5,759 nucleotides of DNA from contig WGDQ01000688.1 in assembly GCA_015493185.1 (NCBI GenBank), positions 1 to 5,759 of the forward strand. The letters run 5' to 3'. Shown here piece after piece: positions 1-5,693 of this stretch. Numbering within the stretch: position 1 is the first letter of the stretch; each line of letters opens with the position of its first letter. The position numbers and the translations under genes are program-made. The stretch is from Planctomycetaceae bacterium (lineage in GTDB: Bacteria; Planctomycetota; Planctomycetia; Pirellulales; JAEUIK01). Below the pieces are notes generated by a model, which worked only from the letters and a program-made list of their open reading frames with translations, ran no database searches and was not told where the DNA came from.

Positions 1-56
1 AAGGCGAAGACGAAGATCGCGCGAGGCGTTGGGCGGCGGCCGTATGGGCCGGATGA
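1..56 (+). CDS. Possible C-terminal tail of a gene entering from the left edge (very weak)
   Basis: Reading in the third forward frame from base 3 gives GEDEDRARRWAAAVWAG and then TGA at 54-56. The acidic-to-basic, Ala-rich tail would be a believable protein end, and it would place a convergent gene 4 bp from the stop of the PH-domain gene. Only 17 codons are visible and no family can be recognised, so this may be chance. The other two forward frames read through or end later inside the PH gene and look like shadows. Confidence 0.2.
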   Translation, partial: GEDEDRARRWAAAVWAG

Positions 57-60
57 CCGT

Positions 61-579
61 TTACGCCGCCTCTTGAGTTTCTTTCTGCTGCTGCTCGACG
101 ATGCGTTGTACCTCGACATAGGCCTTATGAGCGTCGAGGCACGTGTGCCGGAACGACTGCGGATGGGCCACGGCGGCCAGACGAAATGTTTCGATATCGC
201 CGTTACGGAAGATGAGCTGACCGGCGTGGTAGAACTCTTGGCCCGGCAGCACTTCGATTTCGATCGAATCGAAATCTTCGAGCGACACCCAGCGCTCGGG
301 TTTGGCAAAAATGCCACGCTGCACGACGACGCGCCGGTTGGTGAGCGTGTAGCGCCGACAGGCCCACGGTGCCAGGCGGCGGAAGTAGAGCGCGATGGCC
401 AGCGGGATGGAAAGCAACATCAGTAGATGGCCAACGGTGAAGATGCTCCAACCGGTGCGGATCAAGAAAAGGCGGCCCATGGCGCGGGCGATGGGATACA
501 TGGCGATCGACGGCCAAACCGTCATGACCGTCACTTCGCCCACCTGAGGCGGCGTGACACCCGTAATTGCCGATTTCAT
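61..579 (-). CDS. Membrane-anchored bacterial PH-domain protein (bPH2/YdbS-like)
   Basis: The gene encodes a 172-residue protein of unknown precise role. A hydrophobic stretch at about residues 45-66 (IFTVGHLLMLLSIPLAIALY) is a clear transmembrane helix, and a weaker one lies at about 22-40. They are followed by a short basic loop and a bacterial PH fold at about 75-150. That fold has the usual opening YTLTNRRVVVQRGIF and the strand SLEDFDSIEIEV, as in proteins of the bPH_2/DUF304 group. The tail (about 151-172) is Gln/Glu-rich. I chose the ATG at 579-577 because GGAG lies 4 nt upstream and residues before it (back to an ATG at 837) are Pro/Arg-rich and unlike protein. The gene is transcribed away from the nuclease gene, probably from the TATAAT at 697-692. 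Such domains sit at the membrane surface; binding of lipid or protein is unproven here. Confidence 0.85.
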   Translation of the reverse strand: MKSAITGVTPPQVGEVTVMTVWPSIAMYPIARAMGRLFLIRTGWSIFTVGHLLMLLSIPLAIALYFRRLAPWACRRYTLTNRRVVVQRGIFAKPERWVSLEDFDSIEIEVLPGQEFYHAGQLIFRNGDIETFRLAAVAHPQSFRHTCLDAHKAYVEVQRIVEQQQKETQEAA

Positions 580-691
580 AAGGCTCCACTCGCCGTGAAC
601 AAGACAGAGGTTTATCTCGACGCGTCGGCCCCCTTGTGTGCGACCTGATGAGAAGCCGCCGCGGGGGGTGCTGGGGCGAAACACGATGTGA

Positions 692-697
692 ATTATA
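692..697 (-). promoter_or_regulatory. Candidate -10 box for the PH-domain gene
   Basis: The minus strand reads agcTATAATtcac, a perfect match to the sigma-70 type -10 consensus in a GC-rich setting. It would start transcription near base 685 and give a leader of about 105 nt. At a 16-18 bp spacing the -35 position is CCGGTT/CCCGGT/GCCCGG, which is not a -35 consensus; the nearest TTGG-like hexamer (TTGGCC) is 21 bp away. The call rests on the -10 box and its orientation. Confidence 0.5.
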
Positions 698-1006
698 GCT
701 CGTGAGATTAGCAAACCGGGCCAATCATTGCTAGGGGTGCGAGCACTCGGGCACTCGCTGAAGAACGGAAGAACCTCGCCGAGGCGACAAGCGGCAAAGG
801 GGGGCGTGGTGGTGGCGGGCACCCACGGGCGATGCATTGGCCGATGCGCGGCAGCGATGCCGCATTGTGGGAACGCAAAAGCCGCGGCATCCTTCGTCTT
901 CCACGCATGAATAGACCTATAACCGGAAGAGCAGCCAACAGTGCGTTTTTTGCTTGCTCGCCCGGGCCGCGGCGCGCCACCCTGGCCGGGGGCTTGGTCG
1001 GTCTTC

Positions 1007-1012
1007 TATAAT
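1007..1012 (+). promoter_or_regulatory. Candidate -10 box for the BFN nuclease gene
   Basis: The plus strand reads ggtcttcTATAATgggg, a perfect -10 hexamer. Transcription would begin near 1019 and leave a leader of about 165 nt before the nuclease start codon. No good -35 hexamer is present at 16-18 bp; that position lies in GC-rich DNA (CCTGGCCGGG). Like the minus-strand box at 697-692, the hexamer is preceded by C, giving CTATAAT in both cases. Confidence 0.5.
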
Positions 1013-1068
1013 GGGGTGCCCACCGGAAAAAGTGTGGAAGCGATGGTTCCGCGGCAGCCGTAGGGGGG

Positions 1069-1091
1069 CGTCGTGGTGCGGTGGTACGACG
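1069..1091 (+). repeat. Small hairpin in the leader of the nuclease gene
   Basis: CGTCGT (1069-1074) pairs perfectly with ACGACG (1086-1091) around an 11-nt GT-rich loop. It falls in the presumed untranslated leader. It does not resemble a named riboswitch, is not followed by a T run, and could be incidental at this base composition. Confidence 0.25.
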
Positions 1092-1115
1092 ATTCGCATT
1101 GCACGTGTGGATCGA

Positions 1116-1140
1116 TCGTATCGCGTCGTGTCGTGTCGTA
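1116..1140 (+). repeat. Pentanucleotide tandem repeat TCGNN x5
   Basis: Five consecutive 5-bp units run TCGTA, TCGCG, TCGTG, TCGTG, TCGTA. They lie in the presumed leader, 44 bp before the nuclease start codon. A short imperfect array like this can change length by slippage; whether it affects expression cannot be told from one sequence. Confidence 0.5.
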
Positions 1141-1184
1141 TGGATTCATCCTGTCAGCGTGCCGCTTGTGCAAGGGTTCGGCCA

Positions 1185-1592
1185 ATGCCCGTCCAGATGG
1201 AGTTAGCGCGGATCATCATCAGCGAAATCAACGATCAGCAGGTGATCTATCTTCGCGAAGTCGACGGCGATCGGGCATTTCCGATTCTGATCGGCGTGTT
1301 CGAAGCCACGAGCATCGACCGTCGGGTGAAGGGCTACTCGTCGCCGCGGCCGCTCACGCACGACTTGTTGGTGAGCGTGGCCGAACACCTGGGCGCCGAG
1401 TTTCAGGATGTGATCATCAACGAGCTGAAGGAACACACCTACTTTGCCCGGCTGCGGTTGCGGCAAGATGGCGAATTGATCGAAATCGACGCGCGGCCCT
1501 CCGATGCGATCGCCGTGGCGGTGACGTGCGACCCGCCGCTGCCGATTTATGTTGCCGAGGACGTGCTGGAAGACGCCACGGGCGACGTGTGA
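1185..1592 (+). CDS. Bifunctional nuclease (BFN) domain protein, DUF151
   Basis: The gene encodes a 135-residue protein that is essentially one BFN domain (PF02577). Family hallmarks appear in order: PILIGVFEATSI at 33-44, RPLTHDLL at 55-62, ELKEHTYFARL at 80-90, the signature IDARPSDAIAVAV at 101-113, and PIYVAEDVL at 120-128. Studied relatives in plants have both RNase and DNase activity; bacterial members are mostly uncharacterised, so substrate and role are open. The ATG at 1185 has AAGGG 8 nt upstream. A second ATG at 1197 has no such site, and a longer N-terminal reading from 954 adds only Arg/Cys-rich, non-protein-like residues. No C-terminal UVR domain is present, unlike some relatives. 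It probably heads a two-gene unit with the NUDIX gene downstream. Confidence 0.93.
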   Translation: MPVQMELARIIISEINDQQVIYLREVDGDRAFPILIGVFEATSIDRRVKGYSSPRPLTHDLLVSVAEHLGAEFQDVIINELKEHTYFARLRLRQDGELIEIDARPSDAIAVAVTCDPPLPIYVAEDVLEDATGDV

Positions 1593-1623
1593 CGTATAGG
1601 GTTCGCCGGGCCATCAGAACGAT

Positions 1624-1647
1624 CGGCCGCAGATCGGACGGCGGCCG
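1624..1647 (+). repeat. GC-rich inverted repeat between nuclease and NUDIX genes
   Basis: CGGCCGC (1624-1630) and GCGGCCG (1641-1647) are perfect inverted copies around a 10-nt loop. No T run follows, so it is not a standard terminator. It could be an RNA stem that slows decay or tunes the relative output of the two genes, or it could be chance. Confidence 0.35.
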
Positions 1648-1675
1648 GGCGGAGCAAACCAGGATGGGGTGAGAT

Positions 1676-2341
1676 GTGGACGCTGGCCATGTGGCCCACG
1701 ATCGCGAGTTGGCCGAAAAGCTGGGCCGACGTTTGCAGCAGCCTTTGCCCGGGCGGATGGCACAATCGCAGTTCGAGCCCGAGCTGAGCTTCGGTCGGCA
1801 TTATGCACCGGCACCGGCTTCAGCCCGACCGGCCGCTGTGCTGGCACTGCTCTATTGGCACGCCGGCGCTTGGCACATTCCGCTCACGGTGCGTCCGGCC
1901 ACCATGGTAGACCACGCCGGGCAGGTGAGCTTTCCGGGCGGCGTGATCGAAGCGGACGAGAGCGGCGAGCAGGCCGCGCTGCGCGAGACCGAGGAGGAGT
2001 TGGGGGTCGGCTCCGCGGAGTTGCAGATCATCGGGCGTTTGTCGCCGCTGTATTTGTTTGTGACCGATTTTGCCGTGCGTCCGTTTGTGGCCATCGCACC
2101 GCGCCGGCCCGACTTCGCACCCTGTAGCCGCGAGGTGGCCGAAGTGCTCGAGGTGCCGCTCAGCCATCTGCTCGATCCGGGCCATCGAGGAATCGAGGTG
2201 CGGCGGCACCGGCGGCTTGAATTCTCAGCGCCGCACATTGCCTGGCAGCAACATCGCATTTGGGGCGCCACGAGCATGATGCTGGGCGAGCTTCTTTGGC
2301 TTATCGAAGAGTTGGCTCGCGGCGATGCTTTGCCGGCGTGA
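1676..2341 (+). CDS. NUDIX hydrolase, CoA pyrophosphatase family (NudL-like)
   Basis: The protein has 221 residues. A complete NUDIX box spans about 89-111: G89, E95, R103-E104, E107-E108, G110, with Thr105 where an aliphatic residue is usual. Just ahead, LTVRPATMVDHAGQVSFPGG (70-89) matches the family-specific signature of CoA pyrophosphatases, and WGATSMMLGELL (196-207) matches their usual C-terminal motif. Such enzymes split CoA or CoA derivatives into 3',5'-ADP and 4'-phosphopantetheine with Mg or Mn, in the cytoplasm. The start is taken as GTG at 1676, with GGGG 6 nt and AGGA 11 nt upstream; an ATG at 1664 in the same frame meets a stop after one codon. The gene follows the nuclease gene by 83 bp on the same strand and ends at a likely terminator. 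Activity on CoA is inferred from motifs only. Confidence 0.93.
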   Translation: MDAGHVAHDRELAEKLGRRLQQPLPGRMAQSQFEPELSFGRHYAPAPASARPAAVLALLYWHAGAWHIPLTVRPATMVDHAGQVSFPGGVIEADESGEQAALRETEEELGVGSAELQIIGRLSPLYLFVTDFAVRPFVAIAPRRPDFAPCSREVAEVLEVPLSHLLDPGHRGIEVRRHRRLEFSAPHIAWQQHRIWGATSMMLGELLWLIEELARGDALPA

Positions 2342-2348
2342 TTTTTTT
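2318..2348 (+). terminator. Probable intrinsic terminator overlapping the NUDIX stop codon
   Basis: CGCGGC (2318-2323) pairs with GCCG(g)CG (2332-2338) in a six-pair stem with one bulged G and an 8-nt loop. Three nucleotides later a run of seven T (2342-2348) begins. The stem is made from the last codons of the NUDIX gene, and the T run directly follows its TGA. This suits the end of the nuclease-NUDIX transcript. Confidence 0.5.
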
Positions 2349-2372
2349 CGCAACGCCGCCGTGCCGCGCTTC

Positions 2373-2395
2373 TCGACTTTTTTGGGGGAAGTCGA
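2373..2395. repeat. Inverted repeat TCGACTT/AAGTCGA
   Basis: TCGACTT (2373-2379) and AAGTCGA (2389-2395) form a perfect 7-bp stem. The loop is TTTTGGGGG, so U-G wobble pairs could extend the stem in RNA. It lies 31 bp past the NUDIX stop. It lacks a following T tract and may only protect the 3' end or act as a secondary stop. Confidence 0.4.
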
Positions 2396-2421
2396 CCTCC
2401 GGGGCGATCTTTAGAAGCTGC

Positions 2422-2442
2422 GGCGTCCGAATCGGGGACGCC
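2422..2442. repeat. Inverted repeat GGCGTCC/GGACGCC
   Basis: GGCGTCC (2422-2428) and GGACGCC (2436-2442) pair perfectly around a 7-nt loop. An alternative small palindrome, CCGAATCGG (2427-2435), overlaps the loop. No T run follows on either strand. Confidence 0.4.
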
Positions 2443-2734
2443 TGATGCAGGCATACCGTTTATGCGGGCTTTGCGGCGGCGGGCGTTATGTTCGCTTTGT
2501 TCCGGGCATTTGCTCCGGCTGATCGCCCCATCAGATCGAAAGCGGTCCCAGCATCACTTTCCTTGCAGCCGAGCGGCCACCAGGGGGCGATATCGAGGAA
2601 AGGGTCGCCTTCGTCTTTGCCGACGTCCTGCGTTCTGTGAACCTTGCTGCAACAGATGGCTTTGGAAGCGGAAGAACACGGGACGCGAGGCACGACGCCC
2701 GGATGCACCGGCCAGCTCCGTGTTGCGATGCAGG

Positions 2735-2780
2735 CACAACGTCGCTAGTTGGACATACGACACACAACGTCGCTAGCTGG
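2735..2780. repeat. 18-bp direct repeat, 28-bp period
   Basis: CACAACGTCGCTAGTTGG (2735-2752) recurs as CACAACGTCGCTAGCTGG (2763-2780), 17 of 18 bases identical, with starts 28 bp apart. After the 18 bases the copies diverge. Only two units are present, so this is not a CRISPR array. The period is not a multiple of three, which argues against a repeated peptide. It may be a member of a dispersed intergenic repeat family or a protein-binding tandem site. Confidence 0.6.
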
Positions 2781-3036
2781 GCACGATTGTTGCGAATGGG
2801 GCGCCGCGGGGTGCTTGAAGTCGATCGCTCGCGCAGCGGTGCGACAGGGGGACGACGGAAGGATGATTCGTTTCGTCGGGAGGGGGCAACCATCGAGAAT
2901 TGCCGCGGATGGCCGGCAGTGCGGCGCGGTGTGGTGCAAAACCTCGCGCGCTTTCGTTGCGGGCTTTTCTCTGGGCCGCCGGCGACGTGACTGGATTTGG
3001 AAGACGCCTTGTTGGGTGATGGAATCGAAAGATCGC

Positions 3037-3042
3037 GAGGAG
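3037..3042 (+). promoter_or_regulatory. Ribosome binding site supporting the GTG start of the GNAT gene
   Basis: GAGGAG lies 11 nt ahead of GTG 3054. The spacing is slightly long but it is the only strong purine site nearby, and it favours this start over the TTG at 2997, which has none. Confidence 0.5.
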
Positions 3043-3053
3043 TCGACGGCGAC

Positions 3054-4280
3054 GTGACGTATCGTCTTATCGAACATCGCTCGATCGAATCGTGGCGCCG
3101 CGATGCGGCTGCCTGGAACGACCTTTGGCGTCGCAGCGATGTGGCGCTGCCGCTGGCGGCGTTCGAACCGTTGGAATTATGGTATCGGCACTTCGCTGCC
3201 GAGGCGCCGCCGCGCATTCTGGCCGTGGCCGATGGTTCGCGTTACGTGGCCGGATTGCCACTGTATGGAAGCCGCCTCAGAGGCTGGTTGCCCGTGGGCC
3301 GACTGCCCGTGAGCCCCTGGTCGTTGGGGGGCAATCTGCTGCTCGATCCGCAGGCCGATTGGCGCGAGGCCCTGGGAGTGCTGGTGCGCGAGGGGTTGGC
3401 CAATTCCGCCTGGCCGTGGCTGTGGCTCGAACCGATCGAGAGCGATTCGCCCCGCTGGCTGGCGCTGGTCGAAGTGCTGAACGAGGCAGGCATTTCTTCC
3501 GAGCTGATCGATCTGACCACGATCGACGAAACGCTGTTGCCCGAGAGCTGGGAGGCGTATCTTGCCTCACGATCGCGAAATCATCGACGGAACATTCGCC
3601 GACGTTGGCGATCGTTTGCCGCGGAGGGGGGCCGGCTGATCGTGCATCGCCAGCCGGCCGTCGATGCGCTGCGCGGCATCTTGCGGCGCGGCTTCGAGGT
3701 GGAAACCCGATGTTGGAAGCACCGCCGCGGAAGCACGGTGCTAGAAACGCCGGGCATGTTCGATTTCTATTGCGCCCAGGCGCGGGTGCTGGCCGAACGC
3801 GACCAGCTTTTGCTGGCTCTGTTGGAATTGAACGGCCGACCGATCGCCTTTCAATACGGCTTTCTGGCCAAGGGCTGCTACTCGTTGATGAAAATCGCCT
3901 ACGACGAAGCCTATGCGAAACTAAGCCCCGGCCAACTGCTGATGGGGCAGATGATTCACTGGCTGGAAGAACATGAGCCGGAGTTGAAGCGGCTTGATTT
4001 TCTCGGCCCTTCGAGCGAGGCTACGCGATCGTGGCGAACGGGCAGCTATCGCGTGGCGCGGCTTGTGGCAGCACCCGGCCGCGTGGTCGGACGAAGCCTG
4101 TTGGCCAGCTACCGCGTGGTGCGTCCGGTGGTTCGCCGCCTGCGGGCCGCCCGATCGCGGCACGCGTCGGCACGGGCAGTCGATCCTACGCCCGTGGACC
4201 CGGCATCCAAGGATGCCGCGGCGCCGGTGGTTTCGGCCGAGGGTTCTGACGAGCAGCATACGACGTTGCACCATGCCTGA
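3054..4280 (+). CDS. GNAT-family acyltransferase, BioF2/CelD-like (Acetyltransf_6)
   Basis: The protein has 408 residues from GTG 3054. An N-terminal GNAT-like half (VTYRLIEHRSIESW onward, with AVADGSRYVAGLPLY at about 57-71) is followed by a strongly basic stretch, SRSRNHRRNIRRRWR (about 172-186), typical of the Acetyltransf_6 family before its core. The second GNAT core is at about 252-303, containing LNGRPIAFQYGFL and the helix PGQLLMGQMIHWL, then LDFLGPSSEATRSW near 314-327. The last 40 or so residues are Ala/Pro/Ser-rich and probably unstructured. Relatives transfer acyl or aminoacyl groups and are often tied to cell envelope, capsule or exopolysaccharide, but the substrate here is unknown. 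An earlier in-frame TTG (2997) would add 19 residues and lacks a binding site. The 3' end overlaps the HAD gene by 8 bp, implying coupled translation. Confidence 0.87.
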   Translation: MTYRLIEHRSIESWRRDAAAWNDLWRRSDVALPLAAFEPLELWYRHFAAEAPPRILAVADGSRYVAGLPLYGSRLRGWLPVGRLPVSPWSLGGNLLLDPQADWREALGVLVREGLANSAWPWLWLEPIESDSPRWLALVEVLNEAGISSELIDLTTIDETLLPESWEAYLASRSRNHRRNIRRRWRSFAAEGGRLIVHRQPAVDALRGILRRGFEVETRCWKHRRGSTVLETPGMFDFYCAQARVLAERDQLLLALLELNGRPIAFQYGFLAKGCYSLMKIAYDEAYAKLSPGQLLMGQMIHWLEEHEPELKRLDFLGPSSEATRSWRTGSYRVARLVAAPGRVVGRSLLASYRVVRPVVRRLRAARSRHASARAVDPTPVDPASKDAAAPVVSAEGSDEQHTTLHHA

Positions 4281-4947
4281 CAAAAACGCGATCCGGGCTG
4301 TTGTGTTCGACATGGACGGCCTAATGTTCAACACCGAAGAGCTGTACCAAGAAGTGGGGGCCGAACTGCTTGCGCGGCGGGGCCACCGATGGTCGCGGGA
4401 ATTGCTCGATGCGATGATGGGGCGCCCCGGTCCGGTATCGCTGCAAATCATGATCGACTGGCACGGGCTCGACGCCACGGTGGAGCAACTGGCTGCCGAG
4501 TCGCGCGAGATTTTCCAGCGGATTCTTCCGGAGCGACTCGCACCGATGCCGGGCCTGATGGAGCTGCTCGAAGCGATTGAATCGCTCGGCCTGCCCAAGG
4601 CCGTGGCCACCAGCAGTGGGCGCGATTTTGTGCGCCAGGTGCTAGGGCAGTTCGATCTGGAGCCGCGGTTTTGCTTTCTGCTTACGGCCGAAGATGTGAC
4701 CGAGGGCAAGCCGCATCCGGAAATTTATCAGAAAGCCGCGCGGCGGCTCGATGTGGAACCGCGCGAAATGCTGGTGCTGGAAGACAGCGGCCACGGTTGC
4801 CGGGCGGCTGTGTCGGCCGGGGCGGTAGCGGTCGCAGTGCCCGGACCGCATAGCCAGCACCACGATTTTTCCGGCGCGCGGCTCGTGGCCAGCGGGCTCG
4901 ACGATCCGAGGCTTCGCGAACTGCTGACCCAATCGTGCGAGCCATAG
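4273..4947 (+). CDS. HAD-superfamily phosphatase, beta-phosphoglucomutase/GS1-like subgroup
   Basis: The cytoplasmic protein has 224 residues and all four HAD motifs. Motif I is FDMDGLMFNTEE with nucleophile D13 and acid/base D15. Motif II is T113 in AVATSSG. Motif III is K146 in EGKPHPEIY. Motif IV is E170-D171 in LVLEDSGHG. The helical cap between motifs I and II (about 20-95) is of the C1 type found in HAD-IA enzymes. Relatives remove phosphate from sugar phosphates or nucleotides, or isomerise beta-glucose 1-phosphate; the sequence does not settle which. The residues after motif I, GLMFNTE, resemble the GS1-like/YniC phosphatases more than a strict mutase. The ATG at 4273 overlaps the end of the GNAT gene as ATGCCTGA, so the pair is probably translated from one message. 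A functional link to the acyltransferase is only suggested by this overlap. Confidence 0.93.
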   Translation: MPDKNAIRAVVFDMDGLMFNTEELYQEVGAELLARRGHRWSRELLDAMMGRPGPVSLQIMIDWHGLDATVEQLAAESREIFQRILPERLAPMPGLMELLEAIESLGLPKAVATSSGRDFVRQVLGQFDLEPRFCFLLTAEDVTEGKPHPEIYQKAARRLDVEPREMLVLEDSGHGCRAAVSAGAVAVAVPGPHSQHHDFSGARLVASGLDDPRLRELLTQSCEP

Positions 4948-4949
4948 GG

Positions 4950-4991
4950 GCGGCAGACGATCGGGGCCATGGGCCGTTCAGCCGCTTTTTT
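4950..4991 (+). terminator. Probable terminator of the GNAT-HAD operon
   Basis: GCGGC (4950-4954) pairs with GCCGC (4981-4985), and inside it GGCC (4965-4968) pairs with GGCC (4972-4975) around a 3-nt loop. The outer stem is followed at once by TTTTTT (4986-4991). It starts 2 bp after the HAD stop and extends into the last codons of the facing tsaB gene. Only the plus direction has a T run. The long interior loop lowers confidence. Confidence 0.4.
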
Positions 4992-5693
4992 CGACCGAGG
5001 GGGCACGGTGTTTTTGCTCCCACTTCTCCTCGGCCGCGCTACGGCGAAAGTATTGCGGCACCAGCGACCAAACGCTGTCGCGACGCCCCTGGGCAGCGTA
5101 GCGCGCGGCAACACGGCCCACGCTGTGCGCCGTGGGACGCGCCAGTTCGGCATCGAGCAGGCGGAGATGACGGACCCAGCCGGGTTCGAAACGCTCGACC
5201 TTCGGATCGGCCAGATGCGTGCCGGCCGGCAGCGACGTGAGCCACTGGGAAGCCACGACAATGCGCGTGGGCGTGGTTGGTCGCATGATGCCCTGCTCGT
5301 CGCGGCGGAAATGGGCCGCAAACAGTTCGCCCCGTTGGGCATTCAGCGTGACCCACAGCTCGGGAATGTCGTTCGGTGCCTGATCGGCGATGACCTCGAG
5401 GGTATGCACTCCCAACAGGTCGGCCCCGGTGGCGTAGGCGAACGTTTTGGCCGTGGTCACCCCGATTCGCAGTCCGGTAAAAGATCCTGGACCGGTTGTA
5501 ACGGCCACGAGCCCCACCTGCGAGGGTTTCCAGCCCGCGTGAGCGAGAAGATCGCGAATAGCGGGGGCCAAGGTCTGAGCCGTTCGCTGGGGCCCATCGA
5601 GCATTTGCTGGGCTAGCAGACGGTTGCCTTGCAACAAAGCCACGCTGCCGGTTGTACCGGAGGTCTCGAAGCTAGAATTTGATATTCGCTCAA
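4978..5693 (-). CDS. tsaB: tRNA t6A37 biosynthesis protein TsaB, with an apparent one-base deletion near the 5' end
   Basis: TsaB is the pseudo-kinase-like ASKHA subunit that, with TsaD and TsaE, adds threonylcarbamoyl to A37 of ANN-decoding tRNAs; it has no catalytic activity itself. Family motifs are plain: ETSGTTGSVALL near the N-terminus, VTTGPGSFTGLRIGVTTAKT, ADLLGVHTLEVIA, and the C-terminal PQYFRRSAAEEKWEQ. The frame carrying these has no ATG and its first usual start is GTG at 5643, which would cut off the first strand of the fold. The missing residues SEYQILA are encoded just upstream in the next frame (TTG at 5693, then AGC GAA TAT CAA ATT CTA GCT). One added base between 5669 and 5670 joins them as ILAIETSG, the family's standard opening, for about 238 residues. 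So this is either an assembly error or a real frameshift. The start codon TTG is weakly supported; no strong ribosome site precedes it. The gene converges on the HAD gene. Confidence 0.9.

Larger units (their letters stand above)
580..1184. other. 605-bp divergent intergenic region
   Basis: I find no convincing gene here. Open frames that cross it are rich in Arg, Pro and Cys and match nothing I recognise. It separates two genes transcribed outward and holds a perfect TATAAT for each of them (minus strand 697-692, plus strand 1007-1012). It also has a T6 run at 946-951, a very GC-rich block with nested CCCGGG, CCGCGG and GGCGCGCC palindromes at 961-978, a 6-bp hairpin (1069-1091) and a TCGNN tandem repeat (1116-1140). 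No tRNA, known riboswitch or other structured RNA is recognisable by eye. Confidence 0.7.
2349..3053. other. 705-bp gene-poor region between NUDIX and GNAT genes
   Basis: No recognisable gene lies here. Frames up to about 230 residues are open on both strands, but their translations are Arg/Ser/Cys-rich without family motifs, which is typical of GC-rich non-coding DNA. Seen directly: an inverted repeat at 2373-2395, another at 2422-2442, an 18-bp direct repeat at 2735-2780, and a forward frame that ends in a GTGA overlap with the GNAT start. No convincing -10/-35 pair is visible ahead of the GNAT gene. A decayed gene cannot be excluded by eye. Confidence 0.6.

Noticed and set aside
37..51. 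Hairpin CGGCC-gtatg-GGCCG as terminator of the PH gene
   Set aside because: Five-bp stem only and no T run on either strand.
580..837. N-terminal extension of the PH-domain protein to an ATG at 837
   Set aside because: The extra 86 residues are Pro/Arg/Ser-rich with no domain, the ATG at 579 has its own ribosome site, and the TATAAT at 697-692 would lie inside the coding region.
954..1184. N-terminal extension of the BFN nuclease
   Set aside because: The added 77 residues are Arg/Cys-rich and unlike family members, which begin at or near MPVQMEL; a good ribosome site supports 1185.
2422..2442. Classical intrinsic terminator
   Set aside because: The stem is good but no T tract follows; the hairpin and T7 run at 2318-2348 fit better as the end of the NUDIX transcript.
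2735..2780. CRISPR array
   Set aside because: Only two short units, a 10-bp gap between them, and no cas genes in the window.
2531..3217. 228-codon minus-strand open frame
   Set aside because: Arg/Ser-rich low-complexity translation with no family motif, and it runs into the GNAT gene on the other strand. Best explained as a chance open frame in GC-rich DNA.
3921..4709. 262-codon minus-strand open frame across the GNAT-HAD junction
   Set aside because: It is the shadow of two well-supported genes; its translation is Ser/Arg-rich without recognisable domains.
4969..5616. 215-codon plus-strand open frame opposite tsaB
   Set aside because: It is antisense to a gene with clear family motifs and shows no motif of its own.
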